Part shown: one piece after another, positions 34,503 to 43,976 of the stretch
Numbering within the stretch: the stretch's first letter is position 1
Layout: each line of letters opens with the position of its first letter
Source of the DNA: Niastella vici
GTDB lineage: Bacteria; Bacteroidota; Bacteroidia; Chitinophagales; Chitinophagaceae
Reading direction: 5' to 3'
DNA length: 64,000 nucleotides
Assembly: GCF_002077945.1 (NCBI RefSeq)
Contig: NZ_LVYD01000042.1
Span: 333,202 to 397,201, forward strand
The notes under the pieces: model-generated
Told to the model about the DNA's origin: nothing
Seen by the model: the letters and a program-made list of their open reading frames with translations, nothing else
Databases searched by the model: none
Program-made: the position numbers and the translations under genes

Positions 34503-37394
34503 ATGGGCAATCTAAAAGACCTGCAGGAGCAATTGTTGACGGATGAACGCAAAGCCCCCATTCCCGAATTATCACTCGACAGTGATGATCATATTGTTGT
34601 TTTAAAGAACTACCGGTTTCATAAACAACTTACCCTCGAATTGTACCAGGCATCTACCACACAAACCGGGAAATTAAAAAACCCGCTTAAACTGGTGAAT
34701 CCTTTTGATGCCGCCCTGAAAGCCAGAACGCTCGACGAACTGAAATTCCTCACCGCTTTAAGCCGCTTTCAAAATAATCCGACCGCGGCCAAATCGCCTG
34801 CCGACATTGAAGCCCTTAAAACTGTAATGAGCAATCCGCTTTCCCTGCGGTTTTTCTATCATGATACTGAATTCTCTGAAAATGTGGTGGCCGGTTCTTT
34901 AAAAGAAGTCAATACAGGGGAACTTATTAAAGACATCACGCTTACCATTCGTAAGGAAGCCGACTGGTATTTCATCATTCCGCAAATTCAAATCAATAAT
35001 AAAGTCGCCTCATTTGCCGACATCGAGATCAAATACGACTATTTCATTTTGCATGGTCAATCTATTCACCTGCTTTCAAAATTTCCCCTGCTGAAACTCG
35101 CACGGTTCTTTAAACAACAGCCAACGGGTTTAAAACTGCACGAATCAGAATATACAGGCATCAGGCAAAACATCTTGTGCAGGCTTGAAGACCAGATCAG
35201 CGTCAATTACACGTTCGTTGAGCCAGGCAGCAATACGCAAATAGCGAAAAGCGGATTAAGGGAATCAAGAGAGAAATTTATATACCTGAGCGACCTTGAC
35301 AATTATGTCATCATCAATCCCGTATTGAAATATGGAACGGTAGAGATCCCCGTACTTACCAAAAGACAGATCTATTCGCAGGATAGTGAAGGCGAGATTT
35401 TTGCCGTAGAAAGGGATCGCGATGCGGAAGTGAACTTCATTGCCCTGCTCTTAAAACAACATGAAGATTTTGAAGAACAGCTTGAAACCGATCTGCCTTA
35501 CTTCTATCTGCATAAGCAACGCTTTTTAAATGAAGACTGGTTCTTACAGGCTTTTGAACAATGGCAGCAACAAGGCATCACGGTGCTGGGCTTCAACCAA
35601 CTCAAAGGAAATAAATTAAATGGCAATAAAGCTAAAATAACCATCAGGGTTATTAGCGGGTTAGACTGGTTCAACACCAGCGTCGACGTTCGCTTTGGCA
35701 AGAAAAAAGCATCTTTAAAACAATTGCAATCTTCGGTTCGAAACAAGAACAAGTTCGTGCAACTCGATGATGGCACGTTGGGCATTTTGCCCGCCGAATG
35801 GTTGCAAAAGTTTGAAGATTATTTTAATGCAGGTGAAATAGTTGATGAGGAAATACAAATACCAAAATTCAACTATTCGGAAGTAAAAGAACTATTCAAC
35901 GATGATGAGCTGGATGAATCTGTTAAAAAGGAAATCCTAGTGTTTGAATCAAAGCTGAAACAGCTTGACCTCCACAATGAAATTGATATACCTGCAGACC
36001 TGAACGCTTCGTTACGGGAATATCAAAAGCAGGGGTTTGCCTGGTTAAACCTGCTCGATGATTTTAATTTCGGGGGTTGCCTGGCAGATGACATGGGTCT
36101 TGGTAAAACGCTTCAGGTTATAGCTTTTATATTAGGGCAGCGAAAAAAAACACAACAGAATACCAATCTGGTGGTGGTGCCCACTTCGCTTATTTTTAAC
36201 TGGCAAACCGAAGTGCAGCAGTTCGCCCCTTCCCTGAAGCTGCTAACTCTGTATGGCGCAGGCAGAATAAAAGATATTTCCGTATTCGATAATTATGAGA
36301 TCGTATTAACATCCTATGGAACCCTGCTTTCAGACATTACCTTTCTCACAAAATACCGGTTCAATTATATTTTCCTCGACGAATCGCAAAATATCAAAAA
36401 CATAGATTCACAACGTTATTATGCTGCCCGCCAGCTGCAATCACGAAACAAGATTGCCATTACCGGAACGCCGGTAGAAAACAATACGTTTGACCTGTAT
36501 GCCCAGTTATCGTTTGCCTGTCCCGGACTTTTGGGCAACAAGCAATCGTTCAGAGACCTGTTCGCCATTCCGATCGATAAATTCAAAAGCAGCCGCCATG
36601 CATTGCAATTACAGCAAAAGGTAGCGCCTTTTATTTTAAGGAGAACCAAAAGAGATGTGGCCAGAGAGTTGCCACTGAAAACAGAAATGGTGTTGTATTG
36701 TCCCATGGAAGAAGCGCAACGCAAAGTATATGAGACGTATGAACAGGAGTTCCGCGATTATATTGCCGGCACCAATGAAGAAGAGCTTTCGCAAAATTCA
36801 ATTCACATATTACGGAGTTTAACCCGGCTGCGGCAGATCTGCGATTCGCCGCTTTTACTGGAAGATGAAAAACTGTTTGGAGACAGTTCCTCAAAAATCG
36901 AGATCCTGTTAGAACAAATAGAGAACAAAGCCCAATATCATAAAGTGCTGGTGTTCTCCCAATTTGTTTCTATGCTTGAGCTGATAAAAAAAGAATTGCA
37001 GCATAGGGGAATAGCTTTTGAATACCTTACCGGTAGTACAAGAGACAGGGAAAGCGTTGTCAATAACTTTCAGAACAATCCATCTATAAGGGTTTTTCTG
37101 ATAAGCCTGAAAGCGGGTGGAACCGGTCTTAACCTTACGGAAGCAGATTATGTGTACCTGGTTGATCCCTGGTGGAACCCAGCCGTGGAGAACCAGGCTA
37201 TAGACCGCAGCTATCGCATTGGTCAGGAAAAGGCGGTTATGGCTGTTAGACTGATATGCCCTGATACCATTGAAGAAAAAATAGTAAAGCTGCAGGCCAC
37301 CAAAAGAGCGCTCTCAAACGATCTCTTAAAACCAGCGGCCGCATTCTTTACTTCTATAACAAAAGCAGAATGGCTTTCGATGCTGGATCATTAG
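34503..37394 (+). CDS. SNF2-family DNA-dependent ATPase/helicase
   Basis: A 963-residue protein. The N-terminal 450 residues are lineage-specific. The SNF2 core starts at about 500 (LREYQKQGFAWLNLL): Walker A DDMGLGKT (529-536, Lys535); motif Ia VVVPTSLIFNW; DEAH-type box DESQ (626-629); ITGTPVENN; RRTKRDVARELPLKTEM; then helicase C with LVFSQFVSMLELI, YLTGSTRDRE, FLISLKAGGTGLNLTEADYV, DPWWNPAVENQAIDRSYRIG. These are the RapA/Snf2-type motifs of double-stranded DNA translocases that remodel protein-DNA complexes. No nuclease or methylase neighbour suggests a defence system; likely chromosomal maintenance. Confidence 0.95.
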   Translation: MGNLKDLQEQLLTDERKAPIPELSLDSDDHIVVLKNYRFHKQLTLELYQASTTQTGKLKNPLKLVNPFDAALKARTLDELKFLTALSRFQNNPTAAKSPADIEALKTVMSNPLSLRFFYHDTEFSENVVAGSLKEVNTGELIKDITLTIRKEADWYFIIPQIQINNKVASFADIEIKYDYFILHGQSIHLLSKFPLLKLARFFKQQPTGLKLHESEYTGIRQNILCRLEDQISVNYTFVEPGSNTQIAKSGLRESREKFIYLSDLDNYVIINPVLKYGTVEIPVLTKRQIYSQDSEGEIFAVERDRDAEVNFIALLLKQHEDFEEQLETDLPYFYLHKQRFLNEDWFLQAFEQWQQQGITVLGFNQLKGNKLNGNKAKITIRVISGLDWFNTSVDVRFGKKKASLKQLQSSVRNKNKFVQLDDGTLGILPAEWLQKFEDYFNAGEIVDEEIQIPKFNYSEVKELFNDDELDESVKKEILVFESKLKQLDLHNEIDIPADLNASLREYQKQGFAWLNLLDDFNFGGCLADDMGLGKTLQVIAFILGQRKKTQQNTNLVVVPTSLIFNWQTEVQQFAPSLKLLTLYGAGRIKDISVFDNYEIVLTSYGTLLSDITFLTKYRFNYIFLDESQNIKNIDSQRYYAARQLQSRNKIAITGTPVENNTFDLYAQLSFACPGLLGNKQSFRDLFAIPIDKFKSSRHALQLQQKVAPFILRRTKRDVARELPLKTEMVLYCPMEEAQRKVYETYEQEFRDYIAGTNEEELSQNSIHILRSLTRLRQICDSPLLLEDEKLFGDSSSKIEILLEQIENKAQYHKVLVFSQFVSMLELIKKELQHRGIAFEYLTGSTRDRESVVNNFQNNPSIRVFLISLKAGGTGLNLTEADYVYLVDPWWNPAVENQAIDRSYRIGQEKAVMAVRLICPDTIEEKIVKLQATKRALSNDLLKPAAAFFTSITKAEWLSMLDH

Positions 37395-37412
37395 GACGGG
37401 CGGTTTCCCGAA

Positions 37413-37616
37413 TCACTCAACGGGAGTTCTCCACCTTTTTGAAGCAAAAAGCAGGAAAACAACAGCGGCGACAAACACAATAGCACCTGCCACTTTCCTT
37501 TGCTTGCCTTTAGGCAGGGTACGAATAGCTTTTGTAACACCTTTTTCAGCTAATTTTCCAGCTGCCGAAAGTCCTGCGGTTTCCATTGCTGACGCAATTA
37601 GAGATTCCTTTGCCAT
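37413..37616 (-). CDS. Small single-span membrane protein
   Basis: A 67-residue protein: an amphipathic N-terminal half (AMETAGLSAAGKLAEKGVTK), the basic stretch RTLPKGKQRKV, then one hydrophobic helix (AGAIVFVAAVVFLLFA, about 43-58) and a short basic tail. The positive-inside rule is ambiguous. Function unknown. Convergent with the helicase gene after 18 bp. Confidence 0.65.
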   Translation of the reverse strand: MAKESLIASAMETAGLSAAGKLAEKGVTKAIRTLPKGKQRKVAGAIVFVAAVVFLLFASKRWRTPVE

Positions 37617-37722
37617 AAATATTGTTTATTACATGCCATCAATAATTATACCCGCACAGGCGCAATATTTGCACATCATCTCAATAGCAAATAATACAGC
37701 TATAACATTAAAATACTTTCTT

Positions 37723-37983
37723 ATGACAACCAGGAATAATAAACAAGAAGCGCCAAAAGAACAGATCAATAAAAAACAGAAAACAAAACCTGGCAACAAT
37801 CCCAATAAGGGCCAACAGGAAAATTCTGCAGTCCCTGACTCAGACATGGAGCCGGATGAATTTCTTGCTCCCAATGCAGATACCGACGTGCCTATCGATC
37901 ACCATGTGGCCAACGACTCAGTTTTACGGGGAGAAGATCACGCTAATGAGAAAGTCGATAACCTGCCATCAGAGGACAAATGA
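37723..37983 (+). CDS. Small hydrophilic disordered protein
   Basis: An 86-residue protein starting MTTRNNKQEAPKEQINKKQK. It is basic in the first third and acidic in the rest (SDMEPDEFLAPNADTDVPID), with no Cys or hydrophobic core, and so is probably intrinsically disordered. Longer frames upstream overlap the small membrane-protein gene on the other strand and are unlikely. No function can be assigned. Confidence 0.55.
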   Translation: MTTRNNKQEAPKEQINKKQKTKPGNNPNKGQQENSAVPDSDMEPDEFLAPNADTDVPIDHHVANDSVLRGEDHANEKVDNLPSEDK

Positions 37984-38047
37984 ATGCTATCCTTCCTTTT
38001 GAGGGATGTTGAGCAGTTGCCGCCATTCAATCAAATGCATCCCGTAC

Positions 38048-39478
38048 TCACTGCCGCTTCAACCGCCACTCGGTAAAGTCAATAACAAAGTTGTCCCACC
38101 TGGTTTCCCGTACAAACTGCGAATTGGCAAAATGCCTGAAGTACTGGCAACAAAATGTAGGCGCAATCACATTGTTGACCGAAACCGGAATATAAATAGA
38201 GAAACAATGAAAGCTGTTGGCATCCAGCTCCTCCCCAATATGCTTTTCGATCGTTATTTTTTTTAACAGGAATTTCCGCAGGCGGCTGTAGATCTTATTA
38301 AACCCGGTATTCTTTACTTTTTGCTGAATGGTGTCAAACAGCAACACTATATCAATGAAATCCTTATCAGAAAAAACAATGGTGCCTTCCTGTAAAATAG
38401 CATCAATGGCCGGATAAATTTTTGCCTTATTCGCTACCATATATTCACACAGCTCATTGATCATTGGTTTCAGCGCCAGTATTTCCTTCAAATCGTTCAC
38501 CACAATGGCAGCGCTCTTTGCCAGCCGTTCATTGATGGTTACATATCCATTCAAAAAAAGCCGGGCTATGCTGTTAAAATAGGTGTTGTAATATTTCCCT
38601 TTCATAATGGGGGGCCGTTTGGCCAATATTTTGGGCACCGGCTTACCCGCCTTCATCAACTTTTCATTGGTAAAAATATCGCCATTGATAGTTTTAATGA
38701 ACCGGTCGAAATCATAGCCGTTTGGCTGCATTACCGTTATGGGGGCCAAATAATACCGGGCGATTTTATTGAGGTTATAGCAATTATCAATGATCTGTGT
38801 ATTACAGTTACCCATCACCATTATGTCAAAAACAGGCGCCAACCCCATGTCATCTAACCCATCTGCTATTTCTGAGATAAACAGGTCCTGCAGCTCGTGA
38901 CATTGCACATCTCCATTGTCAGGGTCATTAACAATAAGGGCATCGCCGGCCATGGTCATTGTAGAGCAGTTAAATTTTTCGGGTATAAATCGTTGTTTAC
39001 GGTTGGGAAAATTTCTTACGATATTAAATGCATTTGGTTTTTGGGTAACAAGGGGCTTCGTATTATTGGTGACCATGTCGGGGTTCAGGATACCAATGCC
39101 GGCGCCGTGCGACCAGGTGATCAATGCACTTACGCGGGGTTTGTTTATCAACCTGATCCGTTTCAACGCCTCGCGCCACGCAAAACCGTCTTTTGTGTCG
39201 ACACCTTCGAGCTGCACGGGCTTTAACCGGGTCTCCTTTTGCTGTTCATTATAATGAAATTCATGCACTTTCAACCTGTAATCAATGCGGTTGCCAGCAG
39301 GATCCTTTATATGCTGTATGCTATCCTGCAGCACATATATTTTGATCGTTTTTTTTAAGGCAATGCCCTTTACCTCCTTAAACATCTCCTCCACCGACTC
39401 AGTTATATCAAGTGATTCCAGTATAAGAAAAACAACCAGCCAGTCAACTGGCTGGTCCTGTTCAACTACCACTCTCAT
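38048..39478 (-). CDS. Clostripain-like (C11-type) cysteine peptidase
   Basis: A 476-residue protein. The N-terminal segment WLVVFLILESLDITESVEEM resembles the start of C11 peptidase domains. The catalytic dyad of clan CD is visible: His124 in ALITWSHGAGIGIL and Cys225 in FDIMVMGNCNTQIIDNCY, each after a hydrophobic beta strand, as in clostripain and caspases. The usual ACLM-type motif after the Cys strand is changed to GNCN. No signal peptide, so probably cytosolic, unlike secreted clostripains. The C-terminal 200 residues are unassigned. Probably co-transcribed with the unknown gene 46 bp upstream. Substrate unknown; a regulated or cell-suicide protease is one possibility. Confidence 0.8.
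   Translation of the reverse strand: MRVVVEQDQPVDWLVVFLILESLDITESVEEMFKEVKGIALKKTIKIYVLQDSIQHIKDPAGNRIDYRLKVHEFHYNEQQKETRLKPVQLEGVDTKDGFAWREALKRIRLINKPRVSALITWSHGAGIGILNPDMVTNNTKPLVTQKPNAFNIVRNFPNRKQRFIPEKFNCSTMTMAGDALIVNDPDNGDVQCHELQDLFISEIADGLDDMGLAPVFDIMVMGNCNTQIIDNCYNLNKIARYYLAPITVMQPNGYDFDRFIKTINGDIFTNEKLMKAGKPVPKILAKRPPIMKGKYYNTYFNSIARLFLNGYVTINERLAKSAAIVVNDLKEILALKPMINELCEYMVANKAKIYPAIDAILQEGTIVFSDKDFIDIVLLFDTIQQKVKNTGFNKIYSRLRKFLLKKITIEKHIGEELDANSFHCFSIYIPVSVNNVIAPTFCCQYFRHFANSQFVRETRWDNFVIDFTEWRLKRQ
39435..39456. other. 10-bp near-perfect palindrome just inside the C11 peptidase gene
   Basis: ACCAGCCAGT and ACTGGCTGGT flank two bases and form a perfect stem covering roughly codons 8-15 of the peptidase. 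In mRNA this strong hairpin would sit just past the ribosome-binding region and could lower translation. Confidence 0.7.
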
Positions 39479-39524
39479 GTTTAATGGTTTTTAGATGATG
39501 AAAAAAACACATCAAAATACCAGG

Positions 39525-40070
39525 CTATTCGTCTGACGCGCCTAATGGTTTTTTGCCGCCATCTTCATCGAGGTCCACATCGGGAAGATCCTGTTCCTCA
39601 TCCATGAGGGCTATAACCTTTTTTGTTTTTGTTTTCTTTTGCCCGGTTTTTTTAAAAGACAAATAGCGTCTTTTATCATTCTGATCGTCTCTTTCGTCAA
39701 TGCGCAGGTATACTTCAATGGTGGGATCGGCCGACAAATTTACTTCTGCACAAACAACCCGCTGCATAGTTATATCAACAGGATAACTTAGGAACGGATT
39801 GGGTCTTCGCTGTGGTTCATATTGTGTTTTATGGCCATTTAATGGTTTAACACCAGCCATGTCGTTCAATGGAATTTTCAACTTTTCCTTACCGGTGCTT
39901 CTTTCAATTACTCTGAAAAATCGTTGTTCATTGGCTTTGTTGGCGTTCACTACCTCAAAAATGACATCGAACCTTGCATTCCTGGAAATACTGCAGGGTT
40001 TCCCGGCTTTCAGGAACCTGAATACCCTTTCCATGCCGGCGTTAATGTCGCAATTAACAGGTTTTGACAT
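39525..40070 (-). CDS. Unknown protein paired with the C11 peptidase
   Basis: A 181-residue soluble protein. The N-terminal two thirds are mixed alpha/beta (INAGMERVFRFLKAGKPCSI, RFDVIFEVVNANKANEQRFF, CAEVNLSADPTIEVYLRIDE). A very basic patch (KKTGQKKTKTKK) is followed by an acidic tail (DEEQDLPDVDLDEDGG). No known domain recognised. It is upstream of the peptidase gene on the same strand with 46 bp between, so it may be a substrate, inhibitor or adaptor of that protease. Confidence 0.75.
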   Translation of the reverse strand: MSKPVNCDINAGMERVFRFLKAGKPCSISRNARFDVIFEVVNANKANEQRFFRVIERSTGKEKLKIPLNDMAGVKPLNGHKTQYEPQRRPNPFLSYPVDITMQRVVCAEVNLSADPTIEVYLRIDERDDQNDKRRYLSFKKTGQKKTKTKKVIALMDEEQDLPDVDLDEDGGKKPLGASDE

Positions 40071-40304
40071 AATACAGAAATTGATTGGTTAATAATAAAG
40101 GGTGCACGCCGACAAAAGTTCTTAAAATAAGAATGCGAAAAAACGGTGTTTTAACCCTTTTACATTTGTGCCCTGTATTTTATAGTGCGTCAGCAACTTA
40201 CCCAGATAAACCCATACGCCACCCCGTTAATGTAATGCATCAGATGAGGTGTTTTTCTTATCTTAGTAGCCTTCCTGATTAACAATTATTAACCATTTGC
40301 ACCT

Positions 40305-43300
40305 TTGAGATCCCTCGTTGTTGACATACGTTATTATGCAGGTGTAGCAACCTGTTCATTTATAATGACCCTCGTTTGCCTTTTGCCGCTTTCTGCGGCT
40401 TCCCAGGGCAAAAGCATGTACGACATTACACAGGTACACATCCCCGGTATTAACATCCGTTGTATAACAGAAGATCGTAATGGCTTTTTGTGGATTGGCA
40501 CCCAGGACGACCTCATCAGGTTCGATTCAAGATCTTTCAAGCTCTATAATAAAGGGCGCGATTCCAAAACTTCCATCGGCGGTTCCGACATTCGCGACAT
40601 TACCGAATCAACCGATGGCATCTGGGTCACCAGCACCCAGGGCGGCCTCGATAAAATAAACAAAACAACCAGCAACCCGGTACTGCATATTTCACAAAGC
40701 CGCTTCCCCCAATTAGGTTCCCGCACCATCACTTCCTTATTACATCTTGATACTATTTTATATATAGGGACCGAAAAGGGTTTGTACAGTTATCACCTGG
40801 CCACAAATAAAATCAGGGAAATACTATTGGTTGGAACCGGCGTTGTACCATATATTGACAAATTAGCCAGCTCCAAAAACCATCTCATTGTTGCCATCAG
40901 GAACTGGGGCTGCCTGTCGTATGACCTGAAGACCGGGAAAATAGCAGATAGCTGTTTAACCACCACCCACGACCAAACGAAACATCACCGGTTTTATGCC
41001 ATGGCCCGCGAGGCAAACAACCAATGGCTGCTGGGCACTTCAAAGGGCATTAACCGGCTTACTATAAATGAGAACGGCCGGCTCCGGTTCCAACAAACGC
41101 CTTTTCCATTTGCAAAAGATGGCCTCAATACCGATGTTTATGCCCTCGATATCGACAAAAGCAACAACATCTGGTTCTCGAATGAAAATAACCTCTTCAA
41201 AATTGAAGCAGGTGCCAACCGTTACGACGTTATCCAAAACGCACGCGAAACCAGCGTATCGTTCCTGAGTAACGTGTATAAGATCTATTGCGACAAAGCC
41301 GGCAACCTGTGGTTGTGCTGCCAGATTGGGTTATTCTTTCTCAAAAACGCGCCCGCGGCCATGCTAACCTATCACCAGTCGAACAACAGCATCACCAAAA
41401 TACCACACGCCTATTACCTGCAGCCGGTTAACGATTCCATAGTACTGGTAACTGCCGAAAACGGACTGTATAAAGTAAATACCAACATCCGCCATATTGA
41501 AGCCATCGATGAAACGCAGGCCTATGATTTTGTTTTCTTCGACCCCTATAAAAAGCTACTGGTATCGAACAAAACAGGATTGAAACAATTGCAGGGTCAT
41601 TCCCTTATACCCATTCAAAAGGTTTATCCCGAATTCAGGCCATTTGCCGATTATACCATCAACAGCGCCGTAAAAATAAACAACACCCATATTGTGATGG
41701 GTACCGAAAACAACAATGGCATCCTGATCTGGAATTTTGTTGATCATACGGTGGAAAATATCACCGTGCAGTCGAAGCAAATGCAGTTGGACAATAACAG
41801 CATTCAAACCATCTATAAAATAAGGGAAAATATATTCTGTGTGCTTACCGAGTCGTCCCTGATCTATATGGACTATACCACCAAAACCAGTAAGCGCATC
41901 CATTTTTACCGCAGCACCAGCAATGAAGAATATGCCCTGTTCTTCGACATGTGCCGTATCCGCAACACCTATTATTTATCGAGCTATGGCAATGGCGTGC
42001 TGGTGCTCGATACCAATTTTCACATCAAAAATGTTATTTCAACTGAAAGAGGGCTTAGCAATAACGGGGTATATAAATTATTGCCGTGGAAAGACAGCCT
42101 GCTCTTTATGACCACCAACCTGGGGTTAAATGTTTTGCAGGTGAAAACCAACAGCATCAGGCATTATTACAAGAGCGATGGTTTGCATGGCGATGTATTT
42201 GAAGAAACCAGCGGCAACATTTGGGAGAACCGCATTTATGCCGGCGGCCCCGATGGGTTTACGATGATCTATCCCGACCACCTCGATGCCAACCCTTCGC
42301 CCCCCTTGTTGTACATCAACAACCTCACCATTGACCTGCCCAATAATAATAATATCGATACCATCAATACAGAAGCCACCCATTTTTCCATACCTGCCGA
42401 TGCATTGCAAACCAACATCTATTTTTCCGGCATCAATTATATAAATCCGGAAAGAACCTCCTACGTATATAAGATCTCTGAACTGCATACCAACTGGGTG
42501 AACCTGGGCACCCGCAACTTCATAACGCTGATGGGTATTTCGCCCGGCACCTATCACCTGCAGGTGAAGGCATTCAATGAAGATGAGGTATCGGGTGAGC
42601 TGAAAGAATTAACCCTGGTTTTTCTTCCCCGCTGGTACCAAACCTGGTGGTTCAAGCTGTTACTGATCTTGCTAACCATTGGCGGGCTATATGGCACTTA
42701 CCGCATTCGCATTTACCAGTTAAAGCAGGTGCAGAATTTCAGGAACAAACTGGCCAGTGACCTGCACGACGATTTGGGCAGCACCATGAACAGCGTAAAG
42801 GTGTATGCCAGCCTGGCCCTTATGGAAAAGCAGTCGGACAAATACCTGTACAAAGTAAAAGAAACGGTGCAGGAAGCCATCACCGGCATCAGGGACATGA
42901 TATGGGTGCTCGACGATCAAAAAGATACTATGGAGCACCTGCTTGCCCGGGTGAACAGCTTTGGCAAGCCTTTGTGCGAAGCGAATGGAATTTCCTTCAA
43001 ACAACAATGTAGTGATGAAGCCCGGGACCACAAGCTGGGCCAGGAAGAAAGACGGAACCTTTATATGATACAAAAGGAAGCCATCAATAATGCCATTAAA
43101 TATGCAGCCGGCACTCAAATAACTATTGACATAATTGTAAGAAGAAGTAAACCGGAGATCATTATCAAAGATGATGGTAAAGGCTTTGATCCCGCCCAAT
43201 CGAATGAAGGGAACGGGTTAAAAAATATGGCGCGGCGCGTAAAGGAAATAAAATACACTGTACGCATTAATTCCGCGCCCGGTAAAGGCACTTCCATTCA

Positions 43301-43316
43301 CCTGCAAAAAGCCTGA
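40305..43316 (+). CDS. Propeller-type sensor histidine kinase (HisKA_3)
   Basis: A 1003-residue protein from a TTG start; an ATG at 40365 would give a shorter signal peptide (MTLVCLLPLSAASQG) and is a good alternative. Domains: signal peptide; two-component propeller repeats (about 40-660, NGFLWIGTQDDLIRFDSRSF); Y_Y_Y domain (about 700-770, YVYKISELHTNWVNLGTRNF); membrane helix (about 778-800); HisKA_3 with His821 (ASDLHDDLGSTMNS); HATPase with EAINNAIKYA and DDGKGFD...GNGLKNMARR. It is a NarX-like kinase that phosphorylates a LuxR-type regulator. It ends one base from the convergent response-regulator gene, the natural partner. Confidence 0.93.
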   Translation: MRSLVVDIRYYAGVATCSFIMTLVCLLPLSAASQGKSMYDITQVHIPGINIRCITEDRNGFLWIGTQDDLIRFDSRSFKLYNKGRDSKTSIGGSDIRDITESTDGIWVTSTQGGLDKINKTTSNPVLHISQSRFPQLGSRTITSLLHLDTILYIGTEKGLYSYHLATNKIREILLVGTGVVPYIDKLASSKNHLIVAIRNWGCLSYDLKTGKIADSCLTTTHDQTKHHRFYAMAREANNQWLLGTSKGINRLTINENGRLRFQQTPFPFAKDGLNTDVYALDIDKSNNIWFSNENNLFKIEAGANRYDVIQNARETSVSFLSNVYKIYCDKAGNLWLCCQIGLFFLKNAPAAMLTYHQSNNSITKIPHAYYLQPVNDSIVLVTAENGLYKVNTNIRHIEAIDETQAYDFVFFDPYKKLLVSNKTGLKQLQGHSLIPIQKVYPEFRPFADYTINSAVKINNTHIVMGTENNNGILIWNFVDHTVENITVQSKQMQLDNNSIQTIYKIRENIFCVLTESSLIYMDYTTKTSKRIHFYRSTSNEEYALFFDMCRIRNTYYLSSYGNGVLVLDTNFHIKNVISTERGLSNNGVYKLLPWKDSLLFMTTNLGLNVLQVKTNSIRHYYKSDGLHGDVFEETSGNIWENRIYAGGPDGFTMIYPDHLDANPSPPLLYINNLTIDLPNNNNIDTINTEATHFSIPADALQTNIYFSGINYINPERTSYVYKISELHTNWVNLGTRNFITLMGISPGTYHLQVKAFNEDEVSGELKELTLVFLPRWYQTWWFKLLLILLTIGGLYGTYRIRIYQLKQVQNFRNKLASDLHDDLGSTMNSVKVYASLALMEKQSDKYLYKVKETVQEAITGIRDMIWVLDDQKDTMEHLLARVNSFGKPLCEANGISFKQQCSDEARDHKLGQEERRNLYMIQKEAINNAIKYAAGTQITIDIIVRRSKPEIIIKDDGKGFDPAQSNEGNGLKNMARRVKEIKYTVRINSAPGKGTSIHLQKA

Positions 43317-43317
43317 T

Positions 43318-43974
43318 TCAGAGCTGCACAATGTTATGTTTTATGGCAAACAGCACCAGCCCCACCCGGTTCTTTATATTTAATTTTTCGAACAGGTCGT
43401 CGCGGTAGCCGTCGATAGTGCGCGGACTAACATGCATGATGTCGGCGATCTCTTTATAGGTTAATTCGGTACTGGCGTGTTTCAGGAATTCGATCTCTTT
43501 TTCATTTAATGAAAGAACGAGATTGGTTTCAGCAGCGGCCCCATCGTACTCAGCTTTCACTGCGTGCAGCAGCTTGCCGGTTACCAGGTCGGAATAATGA
43601 ACGCCATTTCTGATAACATCATCGATGGCCCGTTTGAGCTCTACAGGATCGGCATCTTTCAGAATATAGCCGCGGGCGCCGTTCCGCAGCATTCTTATTA
43701 TGGCATTTTCATCGTCGTACATGCTGAGGGCCAGCACCTTTACCAATGGAAAATTAAACTTGAGCCATAAGGTAGTGCTATACCCATCCATTTCGGGCAT
43801 ACTAATATCCATGAGCACTACATCGGGCGGGCCATTCTTTTCCAACTTGCCGATCAGGTCCTTTCCGTTGTTACTTTCAAACAGCACTGTATAGCCAAGG
43901 TTAGCCACTAACCCGGCCAGTCCATTCCGCAGCAAGACATGGTCATCTGCCAGCGCCACTTTTACATTTTCCAT
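43318..43974 (-). CDS. NarL/LuxR-type response regulator
   Basis: A 218-residue two-domain regulator. Receiver (1-120): acidic pair in ALADDHVLLRNGL, acceptor Asp in VVLMDISMPEMDGY, Ser/Thr switch in VLALSMYDD, Lys in GYILKDADP. DNA-binding LuxR domain (150-218): SLNEKEIEFLKHASTELTYK, EIADIMHVSPRTIDGYRDDL, FEKLNIKNRVGLVLFAIKHN. It lies two bases after the degenerate kinase gene in the same operon and converges on the propeller kinase, which is its likely phosphodonor. Confidence 0.95.
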   Translation of the reverse strand: MENVKVALADDHVLLRNGLAGLVANLGYTVLFESNNGKDLIGKLEKNGPPDVVLMDISMPEMDGYSTTLWLKFNFPLVKVLALSMYDDENAIIRMLRNGARGYILKDADPVELKRAIDDVIRNGVHYSDLVTGKLLHAVKAEYDGAAAETNLVLSLNEKEIEFLKHASTELTYKEIADIMHVSPRTIDGYRDDLFEKLNIKNRVGLVLFAIKHNIVQL

Positions 43975-43976
43975 AA

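Noticed and set aside
34503..37394. SNF2 helicase as part of a phage-defence island
   Set aside because: No nuclease, methylase, DISARM- or Dnd-type partner adjoins; neighbours are an unrelated kinase pair and small proteins.
38048..40070. C11 protease pair as a known CRISPR-associated or gasdermin defence unit
   Set aside because: No CRISPR repeats, Cas genes or gasdermin-like partner were found in the window; only a two-gene pairing can be supported.
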